Shown: piece by piece, positions 49,927 through 61,900 of the stretch
Numbering within the stretch: the first letter of the stretch is position 1
How the letters are laid out: each line of letters begins with the position of its first letter
Assembly (NCBI GenBank): GCA_030765055.1
Contig: CM060947.1
Location: forward strand, 105,624,064 to 105,688,063
Origin: Mantis religiosa
Lineage: Eukaryota > Arthropoda > Insecta > Mantodea > Mantidae
DNA length: 64,000 nucleotides
Direction: 5' to 3'
The notes under the pieces: model-generated
The model's input: the letters and a program-made list of their open reading frames with translations, nothing else
What the model was told of the DNA's origin: nothing
The model's database searches: none
Position numbers and translations under genes: made by a program

Positions 49927-51227
49927 TACGATAAAGAATGATCATGATTTTTATACGGTCATAATTTTAACACTAAAATTCAGTCTTATTATATTCTGTT
50001 AGCTTAATGTGAAACAAACACGCCGTAAAAGTTTCATTGTTGGTACTCCTGGTTCCCGCCTATGAGAACCAGGCAAGTTCAGACATGTTCAGTATCGCCT
50101 ATCTCTGCAGTTTAGGTAACACGCGAGGAACAATATGCGGCTTTAAAATTCTGCTTTTGTCTCAACAAATCTAATGTTACAGGAGGCATATGGAGAATGT
50201 GTTCTTCCCTACAGCACAGCTCGAAGGTGATTTAAAATGTTTAAAGAGGGAAGACAATAAATTGCAAAGGGAGGTGGACCTGGCGCTCCAGTTACTGCAC
50301 TTACGGAACAAGACATCAACACTGCTGTAGTCATTGTGAGAGAGGATCGAGGAATTACCTTAAGATCCCTTTCTGAAGTACTGAACATTTCATTGGATGC
50401 CACCAACACGTTGGTGACAGAAAAATTACACATGAGACGTGTTTGTGCGTGATGGGCGTGATGGGTTCCAAGACTGTTGATTCCCGAACAAAAGGACATT
50501 CGCATGCAGGTCTGCATACAGTTAAAGTTGAAGTTAGAGGAAGATCCGGAGTTTCTTTCAGATGTAATCACTGCTTATGAAACTTGGCTATATCATTTTG
50601 ATCCTGAAAGCAAACAGCAAAACTCAGTGTGGAAATCTCCATCACCAGCCCCCAAAAAAGCAAAAGTGGTTGTTTCTGCTGGGAAAGTTATGGTCATCTC
50701 ATTCTTTGATATTCATAGAATGGTGGATTAGCATGCTGTACCTGCACACGCATCAGTAACTGAACAATACTAGAGGAATGTCCTGAAGACATTGCAGGTC
50801 CATATCAGGCGCAAAAGACCACATTTCCGTGAAGCAGGCTGGATGCTCCACCGCGAAAATGTGCGGACGCATATTGCCAATGTTGTTGCTGAATATCTTA
50901 CAAAAATCAATATGAGGTACATCCCCCACCCTCCCTATAGTCCGGATTTAGCACCATGTGACATTTTTCTATTCCCTAACTTGAAGAAACGCCTTCGTAG
51001 GAGGCATTATCCATCATCAGAAGCAGCGGTGAGGGCTGCGGAGGCGATTTTGAAGGATCTCACAAAAATAGTTTCCAGCATGTCTTTGAAGACTGGCAGA
51101 AATGCTGGAACAAGTGCATCGTATTCAGGGGAGACTATTTTGAGAAGGACCATCAAAATTATGAGCATGAGTAAAGGTACGTTGTCAAAAACAAATTGTG
51201 ATCATTCTTTATTGAACAGCCCTCGTA
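49927..51227 (+). mobile_element. Mariner, near full length, same family as 28.6 kb
   Basis: The right end AATAAAGAATGATCACAATT (read on the minus strand, after TACGAGGGCTGTTC) matches the 28.6-kb TIRs. The left end reads TACG then ATAAAGAATGATCA, so 11 bp of the TIR are missing. At about 1.3 kb it is the full mariner size, in the opposite orientation to the 28.6-kb copy. Confidence 0.85.
50190..51200 (+). pseudogene. Mariner transposase pseudogene
   Basis: The DNA-binding part ITLRSLSEVLNISLDATNTL and KLHMRRVCA is followed by stops near 50450. The next frame reads FLSDVITAYETWLYHFDPES, where the first catalytic Asp of relatives (GDETW) is Tyr. After another stop (50729) comes FREAGWMLHRENVRTHIANV, where HHDN has become HREN (Asp to Glu). 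PYSPDLAPCDIFLFP keeps the third Asp. Two of three catalytic positions are changed and the frame is broken. Confidence 0.85.
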
Positions 51228-51837
51228 TATCGTTATGGCGTAGGAATTATCTAAGGAAAATTTGGAAATGAGTGTGAGTGTGTGGTGTTTTGGGGCCCCT
51301 GGCCCGGAAAGTTCGCAAGGGGAAGTCGCTTAAGGAATTCGTCCGTTGTCAGATTCCAATTAGGTATGTAAAATATGCTTCTATTTTCCTTTACAGCTGC
51401 ATCCTAGTAAAGTTTTCAAGTCATTCCCAAAGTGGCTGCACGCAGTTACTTAACAGTATTATTCCGCAGAAAGACCAGTCTTAATGTTTAATTTATAAAT
51501 GAGGTGAGGTGATGTGAATAAATCAAATATTTTGAGTAATTGTTTTAAGCATTAATTCACGTTTTAAGGTTCAAAAGGAAAAATATAATACGCAGTAGAC
51601 ACACCTCTGCATTTAAACTTAACTTAAGCTACATAAGCTACTCAAAACATCGAAACCGGCAATGCAAAATTTTGCATGGAAGTTCTGGGACAGCGCATAT
51701 TTTTGTCACGTGGGGTAAAATACCGCGAATATTCCCTCCAATCACAGTCGCCGACAGAGTAACACATTTTCCCGCATTGTTTCCATCGCCATATAAACTA
51801 AGGACGGTGCCGGCATACACAATTTATCTTTTGTTTT
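51228..51837. other. No gene seen
   Basis: Contains the minus-strand partner (about 51776-51809) of the short repeat near 47.5 kb. Otherwise nothing recognisable. Confidence 0.4.
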
Positions 51838-52953
51838 GTTGAGATAACCTCCCATAGGGGAGGGGATCCGTCCCCTTCAGCTGTCGAGGTGCGGGCGCTG
51901 TGGACCCTTAGCACTCGTGGTACCTCTGACGTTACTAGAGGAACCTCGGGCCGAACTGCCGAGCCCCTCCCGTAGGGGAGTTGTTCGGATTGGGTTGGAC
52001 TCGAGGTTAGTGTGTTCCCGACACCCACGGGGAATTGGGTACCTCTGGCCAGGCTACGGCCACCCGGAGGGGGTAGAGGGTTGCCTAATAAGTCCCGCGA
52101 ACTAGCCTGCAGAGCTAGTAGAAGATGTGCTAGATCACCAGGCGGCCCCACCGAGGTTTTCGTATTCTTTCCTGTGGGGGTTACACGCGTAAGTGACCTC
52201 CACTTCCACCCATCTTGACGTTGTAGTCGATGGGGGGGGGGGCTTTTAGACTCAACATATTGCCCCATGGAAAGACCCCTGGAGTTTTCCATCGCTCCCG
52301 GAAGAAAGAGGCCCGGGTCCTTGGTCCTACGGGTCCAGGACTAATGGGAGTAGAGCCTCTGCGCGTAAACTTGTCGAGATAAACATCCTGTAGGGGAGAG
52401 GATCCGTCCACTTCAGCTGCCGTGGTGCGGGAGCTGCGGACCCCTAGAACCCGTGGTACCTCTGACGTTACTAGAGGAACTTCGGGCCGAACATTCAAGC
52501 CCCTCCCGGATGGGGAGTTGTTCTGAATGGGTTGGACTCGAGGGAGGCAGTGGTTCCCGATATCCGTGGGAGATCGGGTACGTTTCCGAATGGAGTTGAG
52601 GGAAGCCACTAATATTCCCGCGTACTTTTTTTATTCTTTTTCGTACTAGCCAGCATAGCTAGTAGAAAATGTGCTAGATCACCAGGCGGCCCCACCGAGG
52701 TCATATCGGTATCCTTCCCATTTTGGAGTAGGCGCGCGTAAGTGGCGTATCCACTTCCATCCCGTCTTGAGTCCACAGGACCAGATGGGGCGGGGGGGCT
52801 TGTTAGTCTCTAGGTCTTGCCCTATGGAAAGCCCCACGCAGGCGCCGGGTGCCCTTTTGGGACAGCTCGGTAACTTCCTGGTCGAAGGAGGCCCGGGTTC
52901 TTGGTCCCACGGGTCCAGGACTAATGGGAGTAGAACCTCTGACATTAACTTGT
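51838..52953. repeat. GC-rich tandem dimer, units of about 0.54 and 0.58 kb
   Basis: Unit 1 (51838-52372) and unit 2 (52373-52953) share GAGATAA, GGGGAGNGGATCCGTCC, GGTACCTCTGACGTTACTAG, GGGGAGTTGTT, GTGCTAGATCACCAGGCGGC and CGGGTCCAGGACTAATGGGA in the same order. Unit 2 ends in the start of a third unit (TTGTCGAGATAACCA). Long open frames across it (up to 164 codons) show no domain. Possible identities: tandem promoter monomers of a retroelement, or a satellite fragment. Confidence 0.8.
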
Positions 52954-53009
52954 CGAGATAACCATTTCTGTGATATTCATGTTATTCGTGTAACTTTTTA
53001 AACAGAAAG

Positions 53010-53140
53010 GTTTAATGTTCTTCAACCTGTTAGTCATATCGGACAGTGAATGAAATGGGTGAAATGAAGTTTATGGGGTATGTACCCGACATTTATCATA
53101 CTGGATATGGCAAGCTCCAGAAAATCCTGTATCCAGGTAA
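53010..53140 (-). repeat. SINE family A, 3' fragment
   Basis: It matches the body only (TAGTCATATCGGACAGTGAA, GGGTGAAATGA, TACCCGACATT, then CTGTATCCAGGTAA). The tRNA-like head is missing and an internal part is deleted. Confidence 0.75.
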
Positions 53141-53715
53141 TAGCTGTTAAATGATTTAGCTATCACTTGTCAAAGAAATATGTAATAAAACAACCTCAGA
53201 GAAAATGCATTTCAATTAACAAGCAATAGCCCAAAGAAGGTTTTGTAAGATTAGTATATAGAAAAAGAGAAACAGAAAGTTATGATATTAGATAATTGAT
53301 CACTTATAACCAATCTGGTTGACAAGGCATGCTAAATAGTCGCGTAACGGGGGAAAATGAATAATATTAGCAGTCAGGAACCGATAGTTTTAATTAATCA
53401 CTAGGAAAATTAGTTTTCTCGGTGATCACAGATGAATGCGTCTTTTCCAAATGGGTTAACTGGTGGACTGCTAGTGCAGTGTTTTGTTATTCATCTTCTC
53501 TATTTTGTAGTATACTTTCAGTGAAAAAATGTAATCTTTTTGTTATTAAATACTTAATTATGGGATTAAAGAGAAGCTGTAAATATTTAAAACCATAACT
53601 AGTGCAACTATCTAAGCAATTAATCAACAATCAACTATATCCATATGTGATGGTTCTTGAAGGTCATAAAACGCAACCGAAACTTGGAAGATTCGTCGGA
53701 GGAAGTAGAAATTAA
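53141..53715. other. No feature seen
   Basis: AT-rich spacer. Confidence 0.5.
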
Positions 53716-53729
53716 CAAGGTCAGATGCT

Positions 53730-53970
53730 TGTGTAGTGTTTAACGCCCGCTTTTACTACATACGGCACCGCAGGCGATGACACTGATGATACATGAGATG
53801 AAGATGGAGCACCGGTGGAATGAGATGGCGGGGGAAACCGGAGATCCCGGAGAAAACCCGCCCCAGCGCCATGTTGTCCACCACAAATCTCACTTTGCGG
53901 TCGCCTGGGATCGAACCCGGGCCGCCTTGGTGAGAGCCAAGCAGTCTAACCACTGAGCCACGGCGCGGCC
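53730..53970 (-). repeat. SINE family B, full-length with perfect TSD
   Basis: The minus strand begins GGCCGCGCCGTGGCTCAGTG, with the same anticodon-arm and B-box words as the 31.8-kb copy. Perfect 13-bp TSD AAGGTCAGATGCT at 53717-53729 and 53971-53983. Confidence 0.92.
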
Positions 53971-53983
53971 AAGGTCAGATGCT

Positions 53984-54284
53984 CTACGGAGGTTTCATAT
54001 TCTTTTGTTTCATATCAAGGATTTGTTTTTTCATCCTTTATTAGGAGTAGCCGCTGCTGTGCAGAATAAAAAATTATGAAGTCCAAAGGAGAGTTCAATC
54101 CTATAGAACACTACAGAACAATTTCATAAAGAACCGTGGAGGTAAATTAAATTAACTAGTTAATTCATCATTCGAATTAAACAACTAATCATGCAATGTC
54201 AAGTATGCCAGCTAAATAGGGGTTTATGTTTTTGAATAAAGAATTTATGTTTTAATATTAATAATTTTTGTTACGGTAGAGAAC
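53984..54284. other. No feature seen
   Basis: AT-rich spacer. Confidence 0.5.
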
Positions 54285-54490
54285 CTGCCTGCCGTGCTAG
54301 GGGTTCCGGGTTCAATTCCCGGTGGTGGGGGTGGGGATTTCTCTCCGACCAAGATAATTCATCTTCCCCAGAGTCTGCAAATATGAATGAAGTGTTAATG
54401 TGTGCGTGATCTAATGATTAAAAACCAAAGATAACGAGTTAACACCTTCAGTATGTTCCAAAGGAGAACGGCCGCCAATATGACCGTAGC
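54285..54490 (+). repeat. SINE family D, copy 2
   Basis: Same word order as the 44.7-kb copy: CTGCCGTGCTAGGGGTTCCG, GGGTTCAATTCCCGG, CCCCAGAGTCTG, GTGTGCGTGATCTAATGATT, TTCCAAAGGAGAAC. Plus orientation, no clear TSD. Confidence 0.7.
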
Positions 54491-55157
54491 ATAGCATGTT
54501 TCCATGGAACAAGGAAAAAAAATTGTTACTTACCTCATGGTAGACTAAATAACATTTCTTGCTGTTTAATTAGACGTTTTCAAAGCAATATACACACTAA
54601 AGCGAACATTAAAACATAATTTTCCCTGATTGAAAATATTTATATCTCCCAGGTAAGATTTAAATCGTGCCTTTGTTACGTATTTATGCATCACAGAAGG
54701 TAGCTTTTTTAATATTTAGGTTGACTCGTAACATGCGTTTTATTACAGTGTTGTGTAATTAATGTATTTCCGTTAGGACAAAAACTTTAGGCTCCTACAC
54801 AGGATAGAGGCTCTAAAACAAACTGACAAAATGTGCGAAGTTAAAGGAGTACACTTGCATTGTTTTGAACGATTCTTACACATCCTGCAATTGATTTTAA
54901 ATTCCTCTAGAGAACTGCGTGCGACATTTCTTAATAACCGGTCTACCTCTGCACTTACATTGAGAAATTTCAACTTGCTGTTTATCCTTCGAACTTAGGC
55001 ATGGAAGACCATAACTGAACATCTTGTTTTGCCAACATCGAGCCACAGATTTTGACGATGACTTATCTATACTACATGAAAACATTTATTATGAATATTG
55101 GTATAGGAGGTGCGAAGAAATAGTTAGTTGCTGCAAGAATACTTTGTAGAATGCTTA
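54491..55157. other. No feature seen
   Basis: AT-rich spacer with short unrecognised frames. Confidence 0.5.
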
Positions 55158-56080
<923 letters not shown>

Positions 56081-56270
56081 GGTCCCGAGTTCAAATCTCG
56101 GTCAGGGTGAGTTACCTTGATAAGGTATTTTCCGGGGTTTTCTCTTATCCTGAAAGACGAATGTCGGGTAACTCTAATCTCTATGAACCCTGGGCTCATT
56201 TGAGCATCATTTCACCCATTCCATTCATCGTCCGATATTGCGTTAACATTGGAGGACGTAAATAAAAAAA
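56081..56270 (+). repeat. SINE family A, 5'-truncated, abutting the AAT array
   Basis: It starts at GGTCCCGAGTTCAAATCTCG, the B-box half of the head, directly after the array, and ends with a poly(A) tail near 56270. No TSD can be recognised because the left flank is simple repeat. Confidence 0.85.
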
Positions 56271-56429
56271 AAAACACTACATAATACCTAGGTCCATATA
56301 AGAAGATATTGTATTCCACCAAAAGTTTAATACTAAGATTGGTCAAGAAAGGCGAGTTTTGAGGTGACAAGTATCCAAAAATCATTTTTAGAAAAAAAGT
56401 GAATGCATAAACGTTTTTCCCGTGATTCT
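56271..56429. other. No feature seen
   Basis: Short spacer. Confidence 0.4.
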
Positions 56430-56790
56430 GTGAAAGCATATCTCAAAAATGGAATGGGCTAAATACCGATGCTTTAACTTAAGCATCTTACCAGGATGCG
56501 ATATGAAGATTTTCAAGAAATATCCCCTTAACCAAAATACCATATTGTGGAAAATATTTCGAAACTTTTTACTTTCTCAAAAATGGTCATCATGATTTTG
56601 ATTCAATTTCCATAACTTTAAGATATTTTTATAATGAATCAAATGTGTGTCTTCCTTAGCTATTTCTAGGAAATAGGTTTTGAAGTACTCTTCATTTTAA
56701 TTACTTTTGCACAATCGGTAAACTGTAAGAGACAAAATATTACTGTATAATTTAATTTTCAAATACATTTTTAAACATTTTTATATTCTT
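56430..56790. repeat. Old dispersed repeat, copy 2 (uninterrupted)
   Basis: Aligns with 2405-2537 plus 3034-3350 and provides the empty-site version of the SINE-E insertion point (ACCATATTGTGG near 56540). No coding capacity. Confidence 0.5.
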
Positions 56791-57399
56791 ATATTTTTCC
56801 TCAGTTTTCCATTAACTCCTTTCTTAATTATTTATTTACCTATGTATTTATTTAATGCTTAATTTTTTTCTGATAATAGAAACAGAATGTAATTTCAAAA
56901 CTATGATAAGGCGTCCAGCTCTTGAAAAATTTGATTATTATAGAAGCCTACTTCAGCTCTCCATCTCTCAGTATAATAGACATGTGAATGTAACATCAGA
57001 CATTTATGTACACATTTGTACAACTATTTCATCTTTTTACCTCCCGTTGTTCTAACATAACCTCTTACCAACATTTTTGCTGTTATAGTTTACCCTAATA
57101 ATAAATCAGAACTTTACTTTATCTACTGATAACAAAAAGCAACAAATTAGACAGTGACTACCGCATCTAACGGAAATTTACATTTGTGGGTCAGGAATAA
57201 AGCTTTGGAAGTTCACTTTTTCTGGACCAGCAAAAACTACTTATATTCAAGGTTAGACACTGTCTCATAAGTAAAGTCTTTTTAAAGAAAACAAATGATT
57301 TGAAATGTCTTCTGACAAGCCATTAACCAATTTTCTAAGTACAGACCATCAATCAGATGCTATACTTTCGCGAGGTTTATAATCTCACGAAGGTACCAG
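56791..57399. other. No feature seen
   Basis: AT-rich sequence with an unrecognised 66-codon frame. Confidence 0.5.
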
Positions 57400-57415
57400 T
57401 CTCTGGCTTTTTATG

Positions 57416-58870
57416 CTAAGAACTTGGCGACGACCACATGCACAGCTTCAATGTTGTCGAAATTTCTTCCACGTAGAAAATGAGCCATGAAGCGAAAAAT
57501 ATTATAATATAATGGTGCGAGATCAGGGCTGTATACTGGGTGTGGTAGCAGTTTGAATCCTCCCAATTCCTAAATTTTTTCCGCGTTGTTCGTGCAGTAT
57601 GCGGTGTTGCATTGCTCTGTTGCAATAGAATTCTATTTCAGTTAACTAATGCTGGGTATCTCTGTCTCAAAATTTAATGAACTCATTCCATTTATTGAGA
57701 ATAAAGATCCGATCAATCGCCCGCCCATTTGGAACAAACTCCCACTGAACAACACCTTCAAACGGTAGAGCCAGACTGAAAAATTCAATGCTATAGCCGG
57801 GATTTGAACCACGGATCTTCTGGTCTGCATCCAGCCGCTCTAACCATTGAGCTACTATGGCCAACGTGCCGATATGGCAAATCCCGGCTATAGCATTGAA
57901 TTTTTCAGTCCGGCACTACTCTTTCATAGTGCGTCATACATACGGCTAGTGTGAAAGAACAATTAATTTATATTAATTGTACCTAACAGTGGCCCGAAAT
58001 ACAAAGCCCGGGCCTTAAAGTACTTACAGCATAGTAAGTCGACATTAAGGTAGTTGTCTCATGTGTTTATGAGAACTCCTAGTGATTTACCGGGAGAAAC
58101 ACGAGTCAGTTGCAGAATATCGGCATGTTGGCCATAGTAGTTCAATGTTTAGAGTGGCTGGATGGGGACCAAAAGATCCGTGGTTCAAATCCCGGCTATA
58201 GCATTGAATTTTTCAGTCTGGCTCTACCCTTTCACTGTGCGTCCTGCACACGGCTAGTTTGAAAGAACAATTTATTTATATTAATTGTACCCAATAGTGG
58301 TCCGAACACCTTCAAAATTTCACCAGACACACATTACTTCGGGTACGCACTGACTTTCTTTTAACGATGACTTTGGCAGATTGGCCGGTATCAAGCCATT
58401 GTTTCGAAGCATCTGGGTTTCGGTAAAATACCAGTTTTTCATCGCAAGTGACAATTCTCAAGGCAAATCTATCCACGGAATTATGGATATGACGACAGAT
58501 ATCCACTACGTTCAGCCTGTTCAGGTGTCAGTTCATGAGGTGCAGATCTACACTTTCTGTGTGATTTTTCAAGTATTTTAATGTGGCGATTTGTAATGTC
58601 TTTTGATGCTCCAAGTTCTTCTGAAAGTCTACAGTTACTTTTTTGCGGGTTTTCTCGCCAAACTTAGCACATATCCTCAATATTCCATATTTTAGGTCTC
58701 CCAGAACTTGGTAAATTTTTAGTGTATTCGTATCCATTGTTGAAACTTTGGAACCATCGCTGTGCCACACGCCCACTAACGACACCTTCTACTTCCACTT
58801 CACATATTCTTCGAGCTGCGACAGTGTCTTTATAATGTTTCCAGTAGTGTTTTAGAAGGATTCTAAGTTC
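57416..58870 (-). pseudogene. Mariner transposase pseudogene
   Basis: In order: LRILLKHYWKHYKDTVAARR and GRVAQRWFQSFNNG (DNA-binding part), SGRPKIWNIEDMC, a decayed middle, VDICRHIHNS, LRIVTCDEKLVFYRNPDASK (first catalytic Asp kept), KVIVKRKS, then the SINE composite, then EGVVQWEFVPNGRAIDRIF, QQSNATPHTARTT (second Asp of QQDN replaced by Ser), YSPDLAPLYYNIF (third Asp of SDYH replaced by Tyr) and ARDWYLREIINL near the C terminus. Several stops and frame changes. Dead. Confidence 0.85.
57763..58304. repeat. Fold-back SINE-C composite with 12-bp TSD
   Basis: Perfect duplication AACACCTTCAAA at 57751-57762 and 58305-58316 brackets 542 bp. Inside: a minus-strand tRNA-like block (57771-57870), a plus-strand partial copy (about 57882-58000, ending in CGGCTAGTGTGAAAGAAC and an AATTAATTTATATTAATT dyad), a linking segment, and a full plus-strand block (about 58125-58215) with the same tail. 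The unit inserted into the mariner reading FEGV. Confidence 0.88.
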
Positions 58871-58880
58871 AAACTTTGTT

Positions 58881-59447
58881 ATCTGCAGTTTGTGATTGTT
58901 TATAATCAACTGAAAACTGATACACGCTCGCAGTGTACGTAACACTAGCCATGGCATCCTGTAAATAGTATTGCCAAACCAAATAAACCCAATGAATTTT
59001 CCAAAATACCAAAATAAAAAGCACTTGTGAGACCACCTAATCATTTTTGACGCATCAATCTACGTACATATCGAAAGGAAAATAAACGTTATGTGCATTT
59101 ATTTCAAAAAGGAACTCTTATAACTATTTCTTTTTTTATTGTTATATACTTACAGACATGTGCAAATTATTAGACTCATTCATGTTTTTTGTTTAATTTG
59201 CTTCAGTTTAACATTCAAAATAATAGTTATTTACCGCCGTAACCTATTTCAATTTGTCGTAATTCTTTTCCTTGCTACAATATGAAGCATGTTCAATGAA
59301 ATTTCTCTCTTAAAAATAACTGTTTTTCTTCTTTTCTTTATAGTAATATGGTGGTAGCTCTGAATTAAGAGCAGCCATTTTATTCATGTCTGTTTATCCA
59401 ACTGTTTGGTGATATTTCACCTGGCTTACTTCCCGAGAACAACTTGA

Positions 59448-59449
<2 letters not shown>
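58881..59449. other. No feature seen
   Basis: AT-rich spacer. Confidence 0.5.

Positions 59450-59481
<32 letters not shown>
59450..59481. repeat. (TA)n microsatellite
   Basis: About 15 TA dinucleotides. Confidence 0.95.
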
Positions 59482-59486
<5 letters not shown>

Positions 59487-59494
59487 AAGTAGTG

Positions 59495-59735
59495 TAGTAT
59501 AGAGTTTAACGCCTGCTTTTGCTACATGTGGTACCGCAGGCAGTGCACTGATGATAGATGAAATGAACATGGAGCACCGGTGGAATGAGATGCCGGGAGA
59601 AACCGAAGCATCTAGGAGAAACCTGCACCGACGGCGTTTTGTCCACCACAAATCTTCCATGCGGTTGCCTGGGATTGAACTCGGGCCGCTTTGGTGAGAA
59701 TCGAGTGGTCTATCCACTCAGCCACGCTGCGGCCC
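59495..59735 (-). repeat. SINE family B, diverged copy
   Basis: The minus strand begins GGCCGCAGCGTGGCTGAGTG, has the B-box-like GAGTTCAATCCCAGG and keeps the family-B body (GGTGGACAAAACGCC, GGTGCTCCATG, GCCTGCGGTACC). More substitutions than the 31.8- and 53.7-kb copies. No TSD found. Confidence 0.8.
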
Positions 59736-60185
59736 TAAACTTCTTAAAGCATGCAATTTATGTCAAGTTCTTTTTTCGCGAAGATTTCCCGTCTTATTGG
59801 TTTGTCATCATCATCATTATCCTTCATGCTTTAGGCATTTGCCTGTTGCAGTCAACACCATTTACTTTATTGGTTCCACGGTTTTCTTGGTCTTCCAATG
59901 CTCCCCTTTCCTACTGATGTATAGTTCACAAAATAGCTTGATAGTCTTTCTTTCTCTATTTTTTACATGGGTTACACATTTAGCTATTGGTTTGTACTTT
60001 AGAATATTTATATTTTTTCTCAAACAGAAAATCGTTAATCTTTCTTCGGGGAACAATCTATTTGCCAAGAAACGGAATTCAGTTATCACATACCAACCAG
60101 CTATGAAGCGATACGACTACCAGTTTAGCTTATTGTATTCTTTTATATAAAGATGACCATGTATGTTGGTATGTATGTATATATT
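59736..60185. other. No feature seen
   Basis: Open frames of 110-117 codons here show no known family. Confidence 0.45.
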
Positions 60186-61153
60186 AGGGGCACTCAAATG
60201 AAAGCTGGTCAGTGCGTCTAACTTTGCATCACACGTAAGGTGACACTACGTAACTGCGTGTATGGTGGCACCATCTATTGTTAGAACGGCTTCAGCGTGC
60301 GCAACGTTTGACGTTGCAAAGCGACAGTGTGGTTTCACACCGAACAGGTGATCACACAAGCTATTGTCCACTACTGAACTTGAATGCAAGTTTGCAGAAA
60401 CAACGAGGAGTGATTCGACTTTTAGCGCAACTGACCGCCGAACAGCGCAATACTCGAATGGCGCTGTCTTTGAGTCATCTGCGACGTTATCCTGAGGAGG
60501 AATATGGCTTTCTCTCGCATATTGACACTGGAGCTGAAGCATGGTGTCACCATTTTGAACCGGAAAGTTAGGGTCAGAGCAAGTAATGGAAACATTCGAC
60601 TTCACCACCTCCAAAGAAATCAGAGGTCGTGAACTCCAGTTCTGGTAAGGTCATGATGTCCTCTTTTGATCACAAGGGCCCACTACTTTTGGAGTTCCTG
60701 GAACAGAGAGCCATCATCAATGCCCAGCTTTATCAAGCCACTTTACAGAACCTTAGCCGAGCCGTCAAGCCGAAACGCCCAGGCATGTTGTCCAATGGCG
60801 TTATTCTCTGCATGATAATGCCCGCCTACACACTGCTCATACGGTGAAGACGACATTGCAGCAGTTTCGATGGGAAACAATGGAAAATCCACAGTACAGT
60901 CCAAACTTTCACCGTGTAACTTCCATGTTTATGAAATTAAAACTATTCTTGGACATAGTTAACTGACGACGAATTGTGGAATGGGTCCAAGCCTGGATCC
61001 GACAGCAGCCTACTAGCTTCGTCAAACATGGAATGAACCGGCTAGTGTCGCAATGGGATAAATGTGTCAACAGTTTTGGCAACTATTTTTGAGTTAATAA
61101 TATAGTTACATTTACTTTACACAAGTGACCGAGTTTCATTTGAAATACTCTTA
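60186..61153 (+). mobile_element. Mariner-like element, shortened
   Basis: The left end GGGGCACTCAAATGAAAGC and the right end, read on the minus strand, AGAGTATTTCAAATGAAAC are TIR-like. At 0.97 kb it is about 0.3 kb short of full size, and most of the DNA-binding half is missing. Confidence 0.75.
60278..61095 (+). pseudogene. Mariner transposase pseudogene
   Basis: Remains: LSHLRRYPEEEYGFLSHIDT and GAEAWCHHFEPES (the TGDETW Asp of relatives is Ala), a stop, SSGKVMMSSFDHKGPLLLEF, QLYQATLQNL, then in another frame LHDNARLHTAHTVKTTL (second Asp kept) and LSPCNFHVY (third Asp replaced by Asn). Multiple frame changes and stops. Confidence 0.82.
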
Positions 61154-61704
61154 TGTGTAATGAATTGTGTAATTGAGGTCTGACTTTGTTATCAAGAAAT
61201 ACTGTGTTAAGCCTTTGAAAGAATAGTGAGCAGCTAAAGTGAGTCATGCGCACTGAATTTTGAAAATAAGTACAGTAGGCGGATTGTTAAACCTTCGTAT
61301 CTTGACTTCGGTTCCACAGTTGTTTAATGAAAGCTATACAATTTTCATATAAAGTAGGAAACCATAACAGACACAATGAAATAAGGTGAAGCTAGTGAAT
61401 AGAAACAAACCACGCTGTCAGGTCACCAAATGCCTTTGGGAAAGATGCATTTTCTGATTTCTATCATGGAGAAGATTCTGACAGTTCAACCGAAGACTTG
61501 TTGTGCGTCATTTCCCTGGAGGAAGCTTAAAATGAAAGTACCCTACAGACGGCCAGAACTTATAGAGAGATCTGGTGATCAAACAGCTCCCCCTCTAGGA
61601 AGGGTGGCCAACCGACTACAGTGCCTCCCCTCAGCTCAGTACTGCATTTGCCGGGCGCAATCATCACCTGCGACTTTGCTAACTCTTGCTACCTGTATAG
61701 AGCG
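61154..61704. other. No feature seen
   Basis: An open frame at 61430-61747 (105 codons) has no recognised domain and runs into the following SINE. Confidence 0.45.
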
Positions 61705-61714
61705 GTTGGAAAAG

Positions 61715-61890
61715 AACGAAAAGTTAGGAAATGAAAGGTGCTTGTGAAGGAAATATCATTAACAGCATTTCCATTAATGATCCGGGGAAAGCTCCCAAAA
61801 GACCAAGGTCAGGAAGGTCGACCACGGGAATCGAACCCGCGACATCCTAGATGCGGGTCAAAAGCGTTACCGCCTGAGCCATCCCGCCCG
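61715..61890 (-). repeat. SINE family G, tRNA-headed, with TSD
   Basis: The minus strand begins GGGCGGGATGGCTCAGGCGG, with B box GGGTTCGATTCCCG, then a short body. Candidate TSD GTTGGAAAAG at 61705-61714 and 61891-61900. Confidence 0.7.
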
Positions 61891-61900
61891 TTGGAAAAGT

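Larger units (their letters stand above)
57400..58880 (-). mobile_element. Mariner, split by a fold-back SINE composite
   Basis: Transposase remains run on the minus strand from about 58880 to 57400. TIRs are not recognisable. Subtracting the 542-bp insertion at 57763-58304 leaves about 0.94 kb. Confidence 0.8.

Noticed and set aside
51798..52609. 164- and 142-codon minus-strand frames rich in Pro/Gly/Arg
   Set aside because: They follow the GC-rich tandem dimer and come from its composition; the two units do not keep one common frame throughout.
59585..60150. 110- and 117-codon overlapping frames
   Set aside because: The first begins inside SINE-B; neither shows a known family.
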